From the NCBI RefSeq assembly GCF_029407905.1, contig NC_073627.1, positions 154,385,697 through 154,449,696 of the forward strand: a stretch of DNA of 64,000 bases, written 5' to 3'. Below, in pieces: positions 35,244 through 46,396 of this stretch (positions are counted from its first letter, which is position 1; every line of letters starts with the position of its first letter). The position numbers were made by a program, and so were the translations under genes. The notes below the pieces were generated by a model. That model saw nothing but the letters and a program-made list of their open reading frames with translations, was not told the DNA's origin and ran no database searches. Source of the DNA: Bubalus kerabau. Taxonomy: Eukaryota; Chordata; Mammalia; Artiodactyla; Bovidae.

Positions 35244-36301
35244 TATTTCATTATTGTCCACTTATCCACTGAATCAGTGACCTCTCTTTTATTTCTGATA
35301 TTGCTAATTTGTGTCTTCTCTCTTTTTTCCTGTTTACCTTAACTAAAAGTTTATTAAGTTTATTGATCTTTTTCAAAGAACCCATTTTGAGTTTTGTCAA
35401 CTTTCTCTATTGTCTTCCTGTTTTCAATGTCAGTTATTTCTATTCCAATTTTAATTATTTTCTTCTTGCTTTAGAGAAATGTGCTCTTTTTTTCTGTAGT
35501 TTTCTCAGGTTAAAAAACAGGTTGCTGATTTTATATTTTCTTTTTATCTAACGTATGCACTTAATGCTCTAATGTATGCACTGCTTTTGATGCATCCCAT
35601 GAATTTTGGTTAAGTTGTATTTTCATTTTTATTCAGTTCAAAGTATTTTAAAATCTATCTTCAGACTTTTTTCTGAACCCACATTGTATTTCAAAGTTAG
35701 TTGTTCAATTTCTAAACATTTGGGGATTTTATAACTTTCTGTTACTAATTTCTGGTTTAATTCCATTGTGTTCAGAGAACATAATTTGCATATTTTTTTC
35801 ATTTAAATTTGTTTACATGTTTTTCAAGAATTTGTTCTGTCTTGGTGAATGTTCCATGTGAGTTTGAGAAGAACGAGTACTGGCACACAAGCAAATATCA
35901 ATAAAACTAATCACATGAATTTTTTTGTTTCTCAAGAAGTACATGCATATATTAATAAATATTATGTATATACTATACTGGTGAGCAGTAGCATTGTTTT
36001 AAAAACAATATAAATATCTTAATTTAAAATACTCTATTACTAAAAAATATTAACCATCAACCATCAATGAGTCATAAAGTTTTTGCAATAGTAACACCAA
36101 AGATACACTGATCATAGATCACCATATCAAATATAATAATGAAAAAAGTTTGACATATTTTGAGAATTACCAAAATGTGATGCAGAAACATGAAGTGAGC
36201 AAATGCTGTTGCAAACACTGCACTGATAGAATCGCTTGACATAGAGCTGCAACAAACCTTCAATTTGTAAAAAGCATCAATACCCATGAAGCACAATAAA
36301 G

Positions 36302-36515
36302 TGAAAATGGAAGTGAAGTCGCTCGGTCGTGTCCGACTCTTTGCGACCCGTGGACTGTAGCCCACCAAACTCCTCTGTTCATAGGATTCTCCAGGGAAGA
36401 ATACTGGAGTGGGTTGCCATTTCCTTCTCCAGGGGATCTTCCCGACCCAGGGATCGAACCTAGGTCTCCCACATTGCAGGCAGACACTTTAACCTCTGCA
36501 CCACCAGGGAAGCCC
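36302..36515 (-). mobile_element. Bov-tA SINE
   Basis: Antisense copy close to consensus ('ggtcgtgtccgactctttgc', 'ggatcgaacctaggtctccc'). Confidence 0.92.
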
Positions 36516-36611
36516 TTAAATACAAGCGTACAGTCTCTCAGAAAACCTCCTATAGAGACACAGAACTTCAGATCCAGGTACTAACATCAAAGATTTCAAG
36601 GGAGGAAAGGC

Positions 36612-36817
36612 AATAGTGAAGTAGCTCAGTCGTGTCCGACTCTTTGCGACCCCATGGACTGTAGCCTACCAGGCTCCTCTGTCTACGGGATTTTCCAGGC
36701 AATAGTACTGGAGTGGATTTCCATTTCCTTCTCCAGGGGATCTTCCCAACCCAGGGACTGAACCTGGGTCTCCCACATTGTAGACAGATGCTTTACTGTC
36801 TGAGCTATGGCTTTTGC
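36612..36817 (-). mobile_element. Bov-tA SINE
   Basis: Antisense copy ('agctcagtcgtgtccgactc' to 'ttactgtctgagctatgg'). About 95 bp of unassigned sequence separates it from the SINE to its left. Confidence 0.92.
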
Positions 36818-37366
36818 CCAATAAAGCGAAGTGCAACAAAATAAGGTCTGCTTGATTTTTTCCATTGTTGAACTGGATATCTTATAAGTATCAAGTCGAT
36901 GAAACAGTGCTGCTCAGGTCATATACATACTTCTGATTTTCTATCTACTTCATATATCAATTACTGGCAGAGGTGATGGAAATTTTCAGTTGTAATAGCG
37001 GACTTGTCTAATCTCCTTTCAGTTCTGTGCTTGGCTTATGTATTCTGATGCTTAAACATGTGCACACATGTTTAAGCCTGTTGTGTCTCCTTAGATGGTT
37101 GATCCATTTATTATTATGTAACATGCCTCTTTCTTTATCTCTGATACTCTTCCATTTTCTGAAATCTGCTTTGTCTAAAATTAATATAGCTACTCTGATA
37201 TTCTTTTGATTAGTGTTAGCATGGAATATCTTTCTCCATCACTTTACTTTTACTTTATATGTGTTTTTACATTTAGAGTGGGTTTTTTGTAGATAGTAGA
37301 TATGTCTTGTTTTTTAAACCATTCTGACAATCTCTGTGCTTTAATTTGTATGCTTATACCATCTGC

Positions 37367-37560
37367 GGTGGCTCAGAGGGTAAAGCGTCTGCCTACAGTG
37401 CGGGAGACCTGGGTTCAATCCCTGGGTCGGGAAGATCCCCTGGAGAAAGAAATGGCACCCCACTCCAGTACTCTTGCCTGGAAAATCCCATGGACGGAGA
37501 AGCCTGGTAGGCTACCGTCCATGGTGTCGCAAATAGTGGGACACGACTGAGCGACTTCAC
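37367..37560 (+). mobile_element. Bov-tA SINE with target-site duplication inside L1M
   Basis: Sense copy bounded by perfect 12-bp duplications TATACCATCTGC at 37355-37366 and 37561-37572. The L1M sequence reads on across the junction once the SINE is removed. Confidence 0.95.
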
Positions 37561-38093
37561 TATACCATCTGCATTTAAATTGATTATTGACTTAATTGGA
37601 TTAATATCTACAACGCTTGTATCTTTTTTTTTAACTCACTGCTGTTTGTCGTTTCTTTTTTTCCTCCTGTTTCAGCTTTCTGTGGTTTTAATCAAGCATT
37701 TTATATCTTCTCAGCATGTCCTTTAAAAATTTTAGTGATTGTCCTGTAGCTTCAACTATACATTTTAAAACTTAAATTCCATCTTTAAATAACACTATAC
37801 CGTTTTACACATACAAGGACCTCATAACAGGGTATTTCTCAATTCCTCCACCCTATCTTCAAGACAGTGCTGCCCTTCATTTTGTGTATCCATGTTATAA
37901 TAATCCAATATGCTGTTACTTCTATTGCTTTAAACAATTACCTTCTGACCAATTATGATTATGAAAAGCAAAAATAACTTATTTTTTTCCTTTTTCACAT
38001 AGATCCAAGCTTTGTACCTATATCATTTTCCTTCTACTATTAAATAGTAAGAACTTCTTTTAATATTTGCTGTAGGGGCAGTCAGCTAGTGGT

Positions 38094-38273
38094 GAATTTT
38101 TTTTTTTTTTTTAAGTCTTTATTGAGTTCGTTACAATAGTATTTCAGTTTTACGTTTTGTTCTTTTGGCCATGAGGCATGTGGGATCTTAGCTCTCCTAC
38201 CAGAAATTGAACCTGCATCCCTTTCATTGGAAGGTGAAGTCTTAGCCATTGGACTACCAGGGAAGTCCCCGAA
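38094..38273 (-). mobile_element. CHR-type SINE inside L1M
   Basis: T-run (A-tail complement), then 'gtctttattgagttcgtta', 'gcatgtgggatcttagctc' and 'ggactaccagggaagtcccc'. A short GAATTTT duplication flanks it. Confidence 0.82.
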
Positions 38274-38823
38274 TTTTCTGTTTTTGAAAAGTCCTTATTT
38301 ATCCTTCTTTTGAAGGGTAAATTTGATGGATATAATATTCTAGGTTGTTGCTTTTTTTTCTCTTTCCTTTCAACACTTCATATCTTTCACCACACCATTT
38401 CTCGTTTGCATTGTTTTTGATGAGAAGTCTGCTATGATTCTTATCCTTATTCCTCTGTAGGTAAGAGTTTCAGTTTTGTTTTTTCAACTGGACTCTCCTA
38501 CAAGTGTATCCTTTATATTTGAAACAAGCAGTCCCTCACCCTCCTCATTTACATGCCAAGCCAGTATTCCCCAGTCATCCCAGGGTCAGGTACCAGGCAA
38601 CTAGGAACAGCCTGTATGCACTAGAGTCCACTGAAATTATTCAAACTAGCCAATTCCAAGCTTACTTACTCTATCTCATTTGTTCTTTCCCACAGAAACC
38701 ACAACAAAGGCTCTTGTAAGCATTTTCTTCTCTCCCTCTGCATCCTGGCAAACCCTGGCACTTCCTAATGTAGCCCTGCATGCTATGCTATACCTCCTAT
38801 TTCTAGGGATCTATGGGTATAAA

Positions 38824-40168
38824 GGTCAGTTTTCATTCCAATCCCAAAGAAAGGCAATGCCAAAGAATGCTCAAACTACCGCACAATTGCACTCATCTCA
38901 CACGCTAGTAAAGTAATGCTCAAAATTCTCCAAGCCAGGCTTCAGCAATATGTGAACTGTGAACTTCCTGATGTTCAAGCTGGTTTTAGAAAAGGCAGAG
39001 GAACCAGAGATCAAATTGGCAACATCTGCTGGATCATGAAAAAAGCAAGAGAGTTCCAGAAAAGCATCTATTTCTGCTTTATTGACTATGCCAAAGCCTT
39101 TGACTGTGTGGATCACAATAAACTGTGGAAAATTCTGAAAGAGATGGGAATACCAGACCACCTGATCTGCCTCTTGAGAAATTTGTATGCAGGTCAGGAA
39201 GCAACAGTTAGAACTGGACATGGAACAACAGACTGGTTCCAAATAGGAAAAGGAGTTCGTCAAGGCTGTATATTGTCACCCTGCTTATTTAACTTATATG
39301 CAGAGTACATCATGAGAAACGCTGGACTGGAGGAAGCACAAGCTGGAGTCAAGATTGCCAGGAGAAATATTAATAACCTCAGATATGCAGATGACACCAC
39401 CCTTATGGCAGAAAGTGAAGAGGAACTCAAAAGCCTCTTGATGAAAATGAAAGTGGAGAGTGAAAAAGTTGGCTTAAAGCTTAACATTCAGAAAACAAAG
39501 ATCATGGCATCCGGTCCCATCACTTCATGGGAAATAGATGGGGAAACAGTGGAAACAGTGTCAGACTTTATTTTTCTGGGCTCCAAAGTCACTACACATG
39601 GTGACTGCAGCCATGAAATTAAAAGATGCTTACTCCTTGGAAGGAAAGTTATGACCAACCTAGATAGCATATTCAAAAGCAGAGACATTACTTTGCCAAC
39701 GAAGGTTCGTCTAGTCAAGGCTATGGTTTTTCCTGTGGTCATGTATGGATGTGAGAGTTGGACTGTGAAGAAGGCTGAGTGCCGAAGAATTGATGCTTTT
39801 GAACTGTGGTGTTGGAGAAGACTCTTGAGAGTCCCTTGGACTGCAAGAAGATCCAACCAGTCCATTCTGAAGGAGATCAGCCCTGGGATTTCTTTGGAAG
39901 GAATGATGCTGAAGCTGAAAGTCCAGTACTTTGGCCACCTCATGCAAAAAGTTGACTCATTGGAAAAGACTCTGATGCTGGGAGGGATTGAGGGCAGGAG
40001 AAGAAGGGGACGACAGAGGATGAGATGGCTGGATGGCATCTCTGACACAATGGACGTGAGTCTGAATGAACTCCGGGAGTTGGTGATGGACAGGGAGGCC
40101 TGGCATGCTTCGATTCATGGGGTCGCAAAGAGTCGGACACTACTGAGCGACTGATCTGATCTGATCTG
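38824..40168 (+). mobile_element. BovB (RTE) LINE, 5'-truncated, with open reverse-transcriptase frame
   Basis: The open frame runs from the 5' truncation point to a TGA ending at 40154, about 440 codons without a stop, in frame with an internal Met at 38916. It shows the RT order expected for RTE elements. First come upstream finger residues (NYRTIALISHASKVM), then motif A (FIDYAKAFDCVDH) and GVRQGCILSPCLFNLY. The catalytic YADD is at 39384-39395, followed by a basic C-terminus (GRRRRGRQRMRWLDGI). The N-terminal endonuclease domain is missing. The tail is (CTGAT)4 at 40151-40170. An 11-bp duplication ATGGGTATAAA lies at 38813-38823 and 40169-40179, overlapping the tail by two bases. BovB reverse transcriptase normally copies its own RNA at a nicked target; this truncated copy should not move by itself. 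Confidence 0.96.
38826..40154 (+). pseudogene. BovB ORF2 C-terminal part: reverse transcriptase without endonuclease
   Basis: The coding remnant inside the BovB insertion. The internal Met at 38916 gives 412 residues with YADD at about residue 157. The element lacks its own 5' end and promoter, so no functional start is visible. The frame is open because the copy is young, not because it is under selection here. It lies antisense to SYK transcription. Confidence 0.85.
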
Positions 40169-40439
40169 ATGGGTATAAAAACTTCTATCTTCATGACAGT
40201 TATTTCTGTGTCTGTGTGTCTTACCATACCCCAGGTACCCTTAAAACAAGGTTTCTAGAGATAAAGCCAGAGAAAGTGGAGACCTTCCTAAGACTGTGAC
40301 TCACTGAAATTTCTCTCTTTCAACCTAGTCCACAATTGGCCTCACCAAAATGATCATCTAAGAGTTCTGTCTCTTTAGGGCTCCAATAGCTTCTGCTCTA
40401 GGTAAGCAGGATTTGGTGTTTCTGGAAGCACCAAAAATA

Positions 40440-41060
40440 ACATTTGGTCCATAAACATTTCTCAAATGAATAATGAATGAATGAGTGAGATGTAACTGCA
40501 GTTTTATCCAGATGGGTGCCCTAATAGTTCATCTCAAATCTACAATTTCTAGGTGCCAATATGTCCTAAGACCTCTGTTTCCCAAGTCTAAAAAAGTATC
40601 ACTGATTCTCAATTAGTCCAGCTTTGTAATAGTCTAAGAATAAAAGTTGACAACACCTATTTTAAGTTCTACTTGTTGGAGCTGAAACTGGAAGATGGTG
40701 TCTCTTTTCTTTCACCCTTACCTGGTGTCTATCTTATTAGAGATGGCCCAAAAATATTTGTCAGATAAATAAATAAATGAATAAGTAATAAGATATGATT
40801 ACTCCTTAACAGATGATCCATGTGCATTTGTCAAATGAAAGAATGAATGATCAGATATGATTTTTCTATAGTAGATGGTCTATAACTACATTATACCTAT
40901 GAATTTATAAATGAATGAATAAATGATTCAGATGTGATTATCTGATCTATAAACATTTGTCAAATGAATAATGAATGAGTGAGTGAGTGAGATGTGTGAT
41001 TGCAGTTTTTTCCAGACAGGCGACCCATCTCAAATCTAAGGCAACCCACAGGTACTTCAG
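40440..41060. repeat. Degenerate tandem array of AACATTTGTCAAATGAAT-type units
   Basis: About five related units. The outer two (from about 40453 and 40950) share roughly 110 bp: 'taaacattt', 'caaatgaataatgaatga', 'gagtgagatgt', 'tgcagttttt' and 'catctcaaatct'. Between them are 60-75 bp units, each carrying (T)ATTTGTCA(A/G)AT followed by AATGAATGA-rich sequence and AGAT(A/G)TGATT (at about 40790, 40853 and 40930). I do not recognise it as a known transposon. Confidence 0.7.
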
Positions 41061-41331
41061 GGTCCTAAGTCTGGTCCACCCGATTTCACTCTAAATAACT
41101 AGAGAACCCAACATCCTCTGACATACAGTGCATACCCTTTCTCTACTTTCTCCCCAGGAACTCTGAGACCAGTCCTAAACTACTTCTGCCTCAACTGACT
41201 GGATCTCTTTTTTTTTTCATGCAGATCTGGAATGCAGAAGGAAAAAAAAAATTACTCTTCCCCAAATACAATACAGTTAGAAAACCTTCGTATGTCCCAT
41301 TTAGATACTGTCCCGTGTTACTTGCATGCAT

Positions 41332-41551
41332 GTGTGCTAAGTCACTTCAGTCATGTCTGACTCTTTGCAACCCTATGGACTGTAGCTCACCAGGCTCCTC
41401 TGTCAATGGGATTTTCCAGGCAAGAATACTGGAGTGGGTTGCCATTTCCTCCTCCAGCGGATCTTCCCAACCCAGGGATTGAACTCACGTCTCTTAAGTC
41501 TCCTGCATTGGCAGGTGGATTCTTAACCACTAGCACTACCTGGGAAGCCCT
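41332..41551 (-). mobile_element. Bov-tA SINE
   Basis: Antisense copy: 'ctaagtcacttcagtcatgt' to the head 'agcactacctgggaagccc'. Confidence 0.9.
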
Positions 41552-42648
41552 GGTTAATTAATAAATCATAATCTTGTGGCAAATTACAGGGACATTGTGG
41601 ACCTTATTGTCTTAATTCCCTTCTTTTCCTTCTGCTTAACCATTAAAAACATTTGAGGCCTAAACCACGAAAATTACAATAACTCTGCAAAATTAAGGGC
41701 CTTGTGCTTTGAAAGCAATGTTGACATTTCCCTTTTACCTGAATAGTAAGATCAAGCTGCATTTTCCATGCCTTATTTTAGGCAGAGCCTTCTTGTAGAG
41801 TCACAGAAAGCCTTGCATTCTTGGGGTGGAGAGGTGGTCTGTGACATGGTCACGGGACCCAGCTCAAGACAGAGTCCCTGGGTCCAAACACTGACTCCAC
41901 TGCTCTTAAACCAGGCAGCTGAGCCTCAGCTTTCTTAATTAGCAAAATAAGGATCATGTTGGAACCCACTTCCAATAGTGGTGTGGGGATTCCATTGTCA
42001 ATGTGTACGAAGTGCTCACAGTGCATGGCCTGGCACTTGGGACACGCCCCAGGTTGATGATGAGGGTGGCCTAGTGGCAGTCAGGGTAACAACAGTGTGC
42101 ACCTTCGCTATTGGTGGCAATGACTTCCTTGGGTAGATTTTCTCATCCTTTCACTTCTAGGATGGCATGTTCACCTGTCTCCATGGTTCTGTGGCTGTCA
42201 GCAGGCTCAGATGACACTATAATTACAAGTGTTCCTCTAATGATAACTGTGGTGGGAGGGGGATAACTCTATTATTATCACGTCTTTTTTTATGAAAGGA
42301 ACATTGAGGTGTTTAGGGGTGAAATTTCATAACATCTGTAGTTTACTTGGAGTGCACTTCAGAAAAAAATATGGCAAAATAGTACCACAACTAAGCTTTG
42401 AGTATATGCATAATACACGGGTCAGCATATTAGAAAATATTCAAGATAAAAATGTAAGTTTTTTCATGCAAAAATATTTTTAAAAATGAGCATAAAACCC
42501 ATCTTGCATAATATGGCCTTTAAAGACAAATTTTAAGCCTGTCCCTATCAACCACCACTTTGACGGCATGAGGGTCCATGATTATCCACAAGGACATCTC
42601 TGGGCTTTATGGATCTTAATGGAAAAAGTGTGGATTTATGGGTCTTAC

Positions 42649-42861
42649 TAGGGCTAACCAGGTGGCTCAGATGGTAGAGAATTCGCCTGCAATGTGGGAG
42701 ACTTTGGTTCCATCCGTGGGTCAGGAAGATCCCCTGGAGGAGGGCATGGCAACCCATTCCAGTATTCTTGTCTGGAGAACCCCATGCACAGAGGAGTCTG
42801 TTTGGCTACAGTCTATGGGGTCTCAAAGAATTGGACATGACTGAGTGACTAAGCACAGCAC
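42649..42861 (+). mobile_element. Bov-tA SINE with target-site duplication
   Basis: Sense copy bounded by perfect 11-bp duplications ATGGGTCTTAC at 42638-42648 and 42862-42872. Confidence 0.94.
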
Positions 42862-43807
42862 ATGGGTCTTACCGGAAAAAGTGGGGATGACCACAGCCTG
42901 CTAGACCCAAACACCCCACCTCCAAGCACATAAAGTGATGGAGCGTATCAAAGAATAAGGTACAAGAAACTTTGAAAACACAGAGCCTGAAACAAAATAT
43001 TCTCTATTATGATGTTACCTAAAATATTTTGTTCACAGAAACATCCAACTGCTAAAATGACTACCATTTTACCCTCCAAGGAACAGATGACCTTTATTAC
43101 AAGAATTGTTTAGGTTCAACATTTCCCACGTAAAAAATAAGCTCTGCTCCCCCTAGAAGATGCCCTTCTCCTATTGGCTGGGTGGTGCCCACCTATTTAG
43201 GCAGCACTGCTTATACTCATGCTAATTAACATTTTATTTTATAAATTGCATCTGGACTGGGGGAACTATAAATTTCTGACAAAAACCAAATCTTTGGCCT
43301 GTTTCCAGTGGGACCCTGAATCTGTCTTGAGTATTATACAAGGAGAGTGCTGGCTCCCCAGGCATGCTCCAGGCGTGGACCTGTCTTTTTGCACCTAAGC
43401 TGTATGATGCAGTAAAGACCTCACTGGAGGAAAACGCTTGTTGGCACCCTGCTGTACAGAGGGGTTTCTGTCTGACAGCCTCTGAGTCAGCCTAGGCCAA
43501 ATATGACCTGTGATGACTGAGGGTCTGAATACAGTGAGCCACAAGGACCTTCTGGTGGGTTCATATTACTGTATATTATTACCAGCTTCCCACTGTGCAC
43601 CTAGCTGGGAGGGAACTTGGCATAAAATCAGTCCCTGGTTATGATAAAGATATTTACTTAAAAATACTGGCTATGAAAAATTAATCTCTCATAAGAAAAA
43701 CACTAATGTAAGAATCTGATTCTTATTTTGAGAAATCACTAGGTTTGCTACCAAATTTAAACAGAAATGACGTTGGCAAAATGTCAGGACTTTTCTGTTT
43801 TTAAGAT

Positions 43808-43976
43808 TTTTTTGATGTGGACCATTTTTAAAATCTTTAAAGAATTTATTACAATAATGCTTTGGCTTTTTGGCTGCACAGCATGTGGGATCTTAGCTCC
43901 CCCACCAAGGATTAAACCTGCACTCCCTACACTCGAAGGCTAAGACTTAACCACTGGACTGCCAGGGAAGTCCTAC
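43808..43976 (-). mobile_element. CHR-type SINE
   Basis: Antisense copy with 'gcatgtgggatcttagctcc', 'aggattaaacctgcactcc' and 'ggactgccagggaagtcct'. It is related to the copy at 38094. Confidence 0.82.
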
Positions 43977-44249
43977 TGTTAGGACTTTAAATTCTGATGA
44001 ATTAAAAGGATTCATTTGACCTCTGAACCTGTTCACCAATGTCCTCCTGGTACCAGAGTAGTGACAGGTGGACGGTAGGAGTTCAAGAAAAAACCTGCTA
44101 ATTTAATAACTATACAAAATGCAAGGCTAAGGAGATGTTCACTGGATTATAAAATAGTCCATTTGTTTCAAAACCATGTCTCATAACAACAATCAAATTC
44201 AACTGGGTTTTAAAAATTATTTCCCTGATTTGTACAAAAATGAAATAAC

Positions 44250-44935
44250 ACAGTCATTCCTAGTTATTTGTGGTAATTATGTTTTATAAAGTTGCCACTA
44301 ACACTGAATTAGCAAATATTGAATGCATTGCTGCAAGGGGCAATACATAGCTAAGTTCCTAAGAGTCTCAGGTCATCTTTTCATCAACCAAATAATACAT
44401 AACCTTGTTTTATGAATGTTCCTGTTTAAAGAAATCTTACATTATATATATGTATATATGTGTGTGTGTGTGTATGTGTGTATATATATATATATATATA
44501 GTTGATTCATTAATATTGAACTCACAAAAAAAGCCCTATGACCCATGCCAAAAGGAAACATATCCTACACATGTGTTTTCCCTGTTAAGGTACATCACAG
44601 CCTTCCTGTGCACAGCACATTAGACAGCTCTTCAGCACTGTGTTTGGGGATCAATTTAAACAGTAAAATCATCAACAAAAAGCACAAAAAATACACTACT
44701 CAATTGATGTCAAAAAGAGCACCATTCTTAGGGTGAGCTGAGACTAGAAGGCAGAACTTCACCTTATTCAGCCTAAGCTAGGGACAAGCACATCAGATGA
44801 CTCAAGTATTCTGCTGCTCTGCACGTGTCCACAAAGGGCCACAGAAGCATCATGGGTATTGATTCAGGGGTCACAGAAAAAATTTGGTGAGCAGGCAAAT
44901 TTACAAATACGGAATCTGTGGAAAGCTAAATATAA
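44250..44935 (+). mobile_element. Tigger-like DNA transposon (second copy)
   Basis: Starts 'cagtcattcctagttatttg' and shares ordered segments with the copy at 25703-26572 ('gttcctgtttaaagaaa', 'ggtgagctgagac', 'gggtattgattcaggggtca'). The right end is an imperfect inverted repeat of the left. A TG/TA microsatellite has expanded inside it. Confidence 0.62.
44443..44500. repeat. (TA)n/(TG)n compound microsatellite
   Basis: Alternating TATATA, TGTGTG and TATATA blocks totalling about 58 bp. Confidence 0.92.
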
Positions 44936-46164
44936 GTCTTAGATTCATTTTTTATTCACAAGGGGGCTCAGTGGTCACAAAATAGATGGGAAAGTACAGG
45001 CTATTGTAAAACATCAATACAAGGGTTAAGAGATACTAATATTTGGAAATTTATATCTCAATTCATCTCAGCTCCCTCCTGATAACCACGTTTTCCTTTA
45101 TTTGCTGGCTCTTGAATAAGATGTGTCTTGGCACTCTCAAAAAATGTAAGCAGTAATTACATTTACTAAAAATCAGTCTACTGTGTAAAAAAAAAAAATC
45201 TGTCTGGTTTACTATCGTAGGTGTTGATGTTTGCTGTAGATGAGCTGTACAGCTCCCATGTCATAATCAATGCCATATACACAAGGCAATGCAGCAAATA
45301 AGTAAGAGAATAAACAGACTTTGCACTCAGAGGGCCCTGCTGCTCACCAGCTCTCCAGCCTTAGGAAGTTACCCTCCTCAAAAAGGGTACAACTTCTACT
45401 TTATTTGGGATGCTCTTCTTTTAGAGGAAAGAAAGGGAAAAATGGTAAATCGGCAGTGTTTGTTAATTATGAGTGATGTTGCATTTTTCTGAAATTTTTA
45501 AACGGTTGCAGTGAAGAATAAATGAGATTATATCTGACCAAGTCCTGGTGCTGGGCCTGCTCTTTCTTTCAACTTGACTGAAACAGCTTAAGTGCAGAGA
45601 GGGATCTTGGCTACTGCAATAGCCCCAGCACCTAGCACCGTTCCTGGCTGGTGAGAGGTATTCAGTGAATCAATATAATGAACAGATCAAGAAACCAGCC
45701 AACAAAACAGCCTCGGTTGGACAGGTAGATTGGAAAGGCTGGCAGAAGCAAAGAGTGCCACATGAAGTTTTTTGGTCATTCTGAAGTTGTTTTCTGTGTG
45801 TTTGTTCCTGTAGAAATGTAGTTGTTCCATAAAAATGCCAAACATGCTAGGTTGTCATATATGATAAATATCAAAATATCAGATAGCTTGGATGTTGATA
45901 GAGTAAAGATGTCACAATTCCCTTCATTCTAAAATCACCCTCTAGAAAGAACAAGAGAAATGCCATGGAACTAATAGACCCCACTCACGCTGAACAACAA
46001 TCTGAGGGGAGCAGCAAAATGCAGCAAAGGCTTGTCCTGGGAGCATGAATACCTTCAAGGAAGCAGAGGTGCTTCTGCAGACCCCAAAGCCTGCAGAGCT
46101 GGGGCTTCTACTGAGCAGGTGGAAGGAAGCCAGCCATCTCCTGGGGGTAGAGAGGAGATTCTGC

Positions 46165-46263
46165 ATGGCTGGCAGCACATGTATACCTGTGGCGGATTCG
46201 TTTTGATGTTTGGCAAAACTAATACAATGTTTCAGGTTTACAAATAAAAAAAAAAAAAAAAAA
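46165..46263 (+). mobile_element. L1-BT 3' end, 5'-truncated, with long poly(A)
   Basis: About 80 bp ('gtatacctgtggcggattcg', 'tttggcaaaactaatacaa') followed by about 20 A residues. This is the 3' terminus of a recent bovine L1. Confidence 0.88.
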
Positions 46264-46286
46264 AAGAAGTAAAGGTTTAGCCAATT

Positions 46287-46396
46287 CTCTCCCTTCCATC
46301 CTTCCTTTCTTTCCTTCTTCCTTCCTTCCTTTTTCCTTCCTTCTTTTCTCTCCTCCCTCTCACACACATACACACACAGAGAGACACACACAGCAT
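46287..46396. repeat. Pyrimidine tract and CA-rich microsatellite
   Basis: Irregular (CCTT)n followed by CTCC- and CACA-rich blocks. Confidence 0.88.

Larger units (their letters stand above)
35890..36860 (+). mobile_element. Tigger1-like mariner remnant inside L1M, itself split by SINEs
   Basis: The segment at 36060-36300 ('tttttgcaatagtaacacc', 'gaattaccaaaatgtgatg', 'aaaccttcaatttgtaaaaa') and the end at 36820-36856 ('aataaagcgaagtgcaac', 'aaaataaggtctgc') fit a Tigger1 3' half. Two Bov-tA SINEs sit between them. The identity of 35890-36060 is uncertain. Confidence 0.65.
33690..38490 (-). mobile_element. Long old L1M element, antisense, broken by five or more insertions
   Basis: On the minus strand the pieces run from 5' region to 3' UTR as coordinates fall. 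A 5'/ORF1-side-like segment lies at 37620-38490, and ORF2 endonuclease-side sequence at 36920-37620 and 35570-35885. The segment before the reverse transcriptase is at 35245-35560. The reverse-transcriptase start, with a decayed NLPSKKAPRKDGFIGELLKE, is at 34857-35070. 3' UTR-like sequence lies at 33690-34500. All frames are decayed. Insertions at 35171, 35890, 37367 and 38094 interrupt it. Confidence 0.72.

Noticed and set aside
39488..40048. 186-residue minus-strand open frame
   Set aside because: It is the antisense shadow of the BovB reverse-transcriptase frame.
38916..40154. A host protein-coding gene from the long plus-strand frame
   Set aside because: The frame is BovB reverse transcriptase (YADD, RTE-type C-terminus), 5'-truncated and bounded by a target-site duplication, so it is a retrotransposon remnant.
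40440..41060. A second CRISPR-like candidate: regularly spaced ATTTGTCAAATGAAT words
   Set aside because: Units are degenerate, spacing varies and whole units are homologous, so this is a decayed tandem duplication.
43140..43330. Possible promoter: ATTGGCTG (CCAAT box) with TATTTA downstream
   Set aside because: Single weak motifs without CpG enrichment, exon or transcript evidence.
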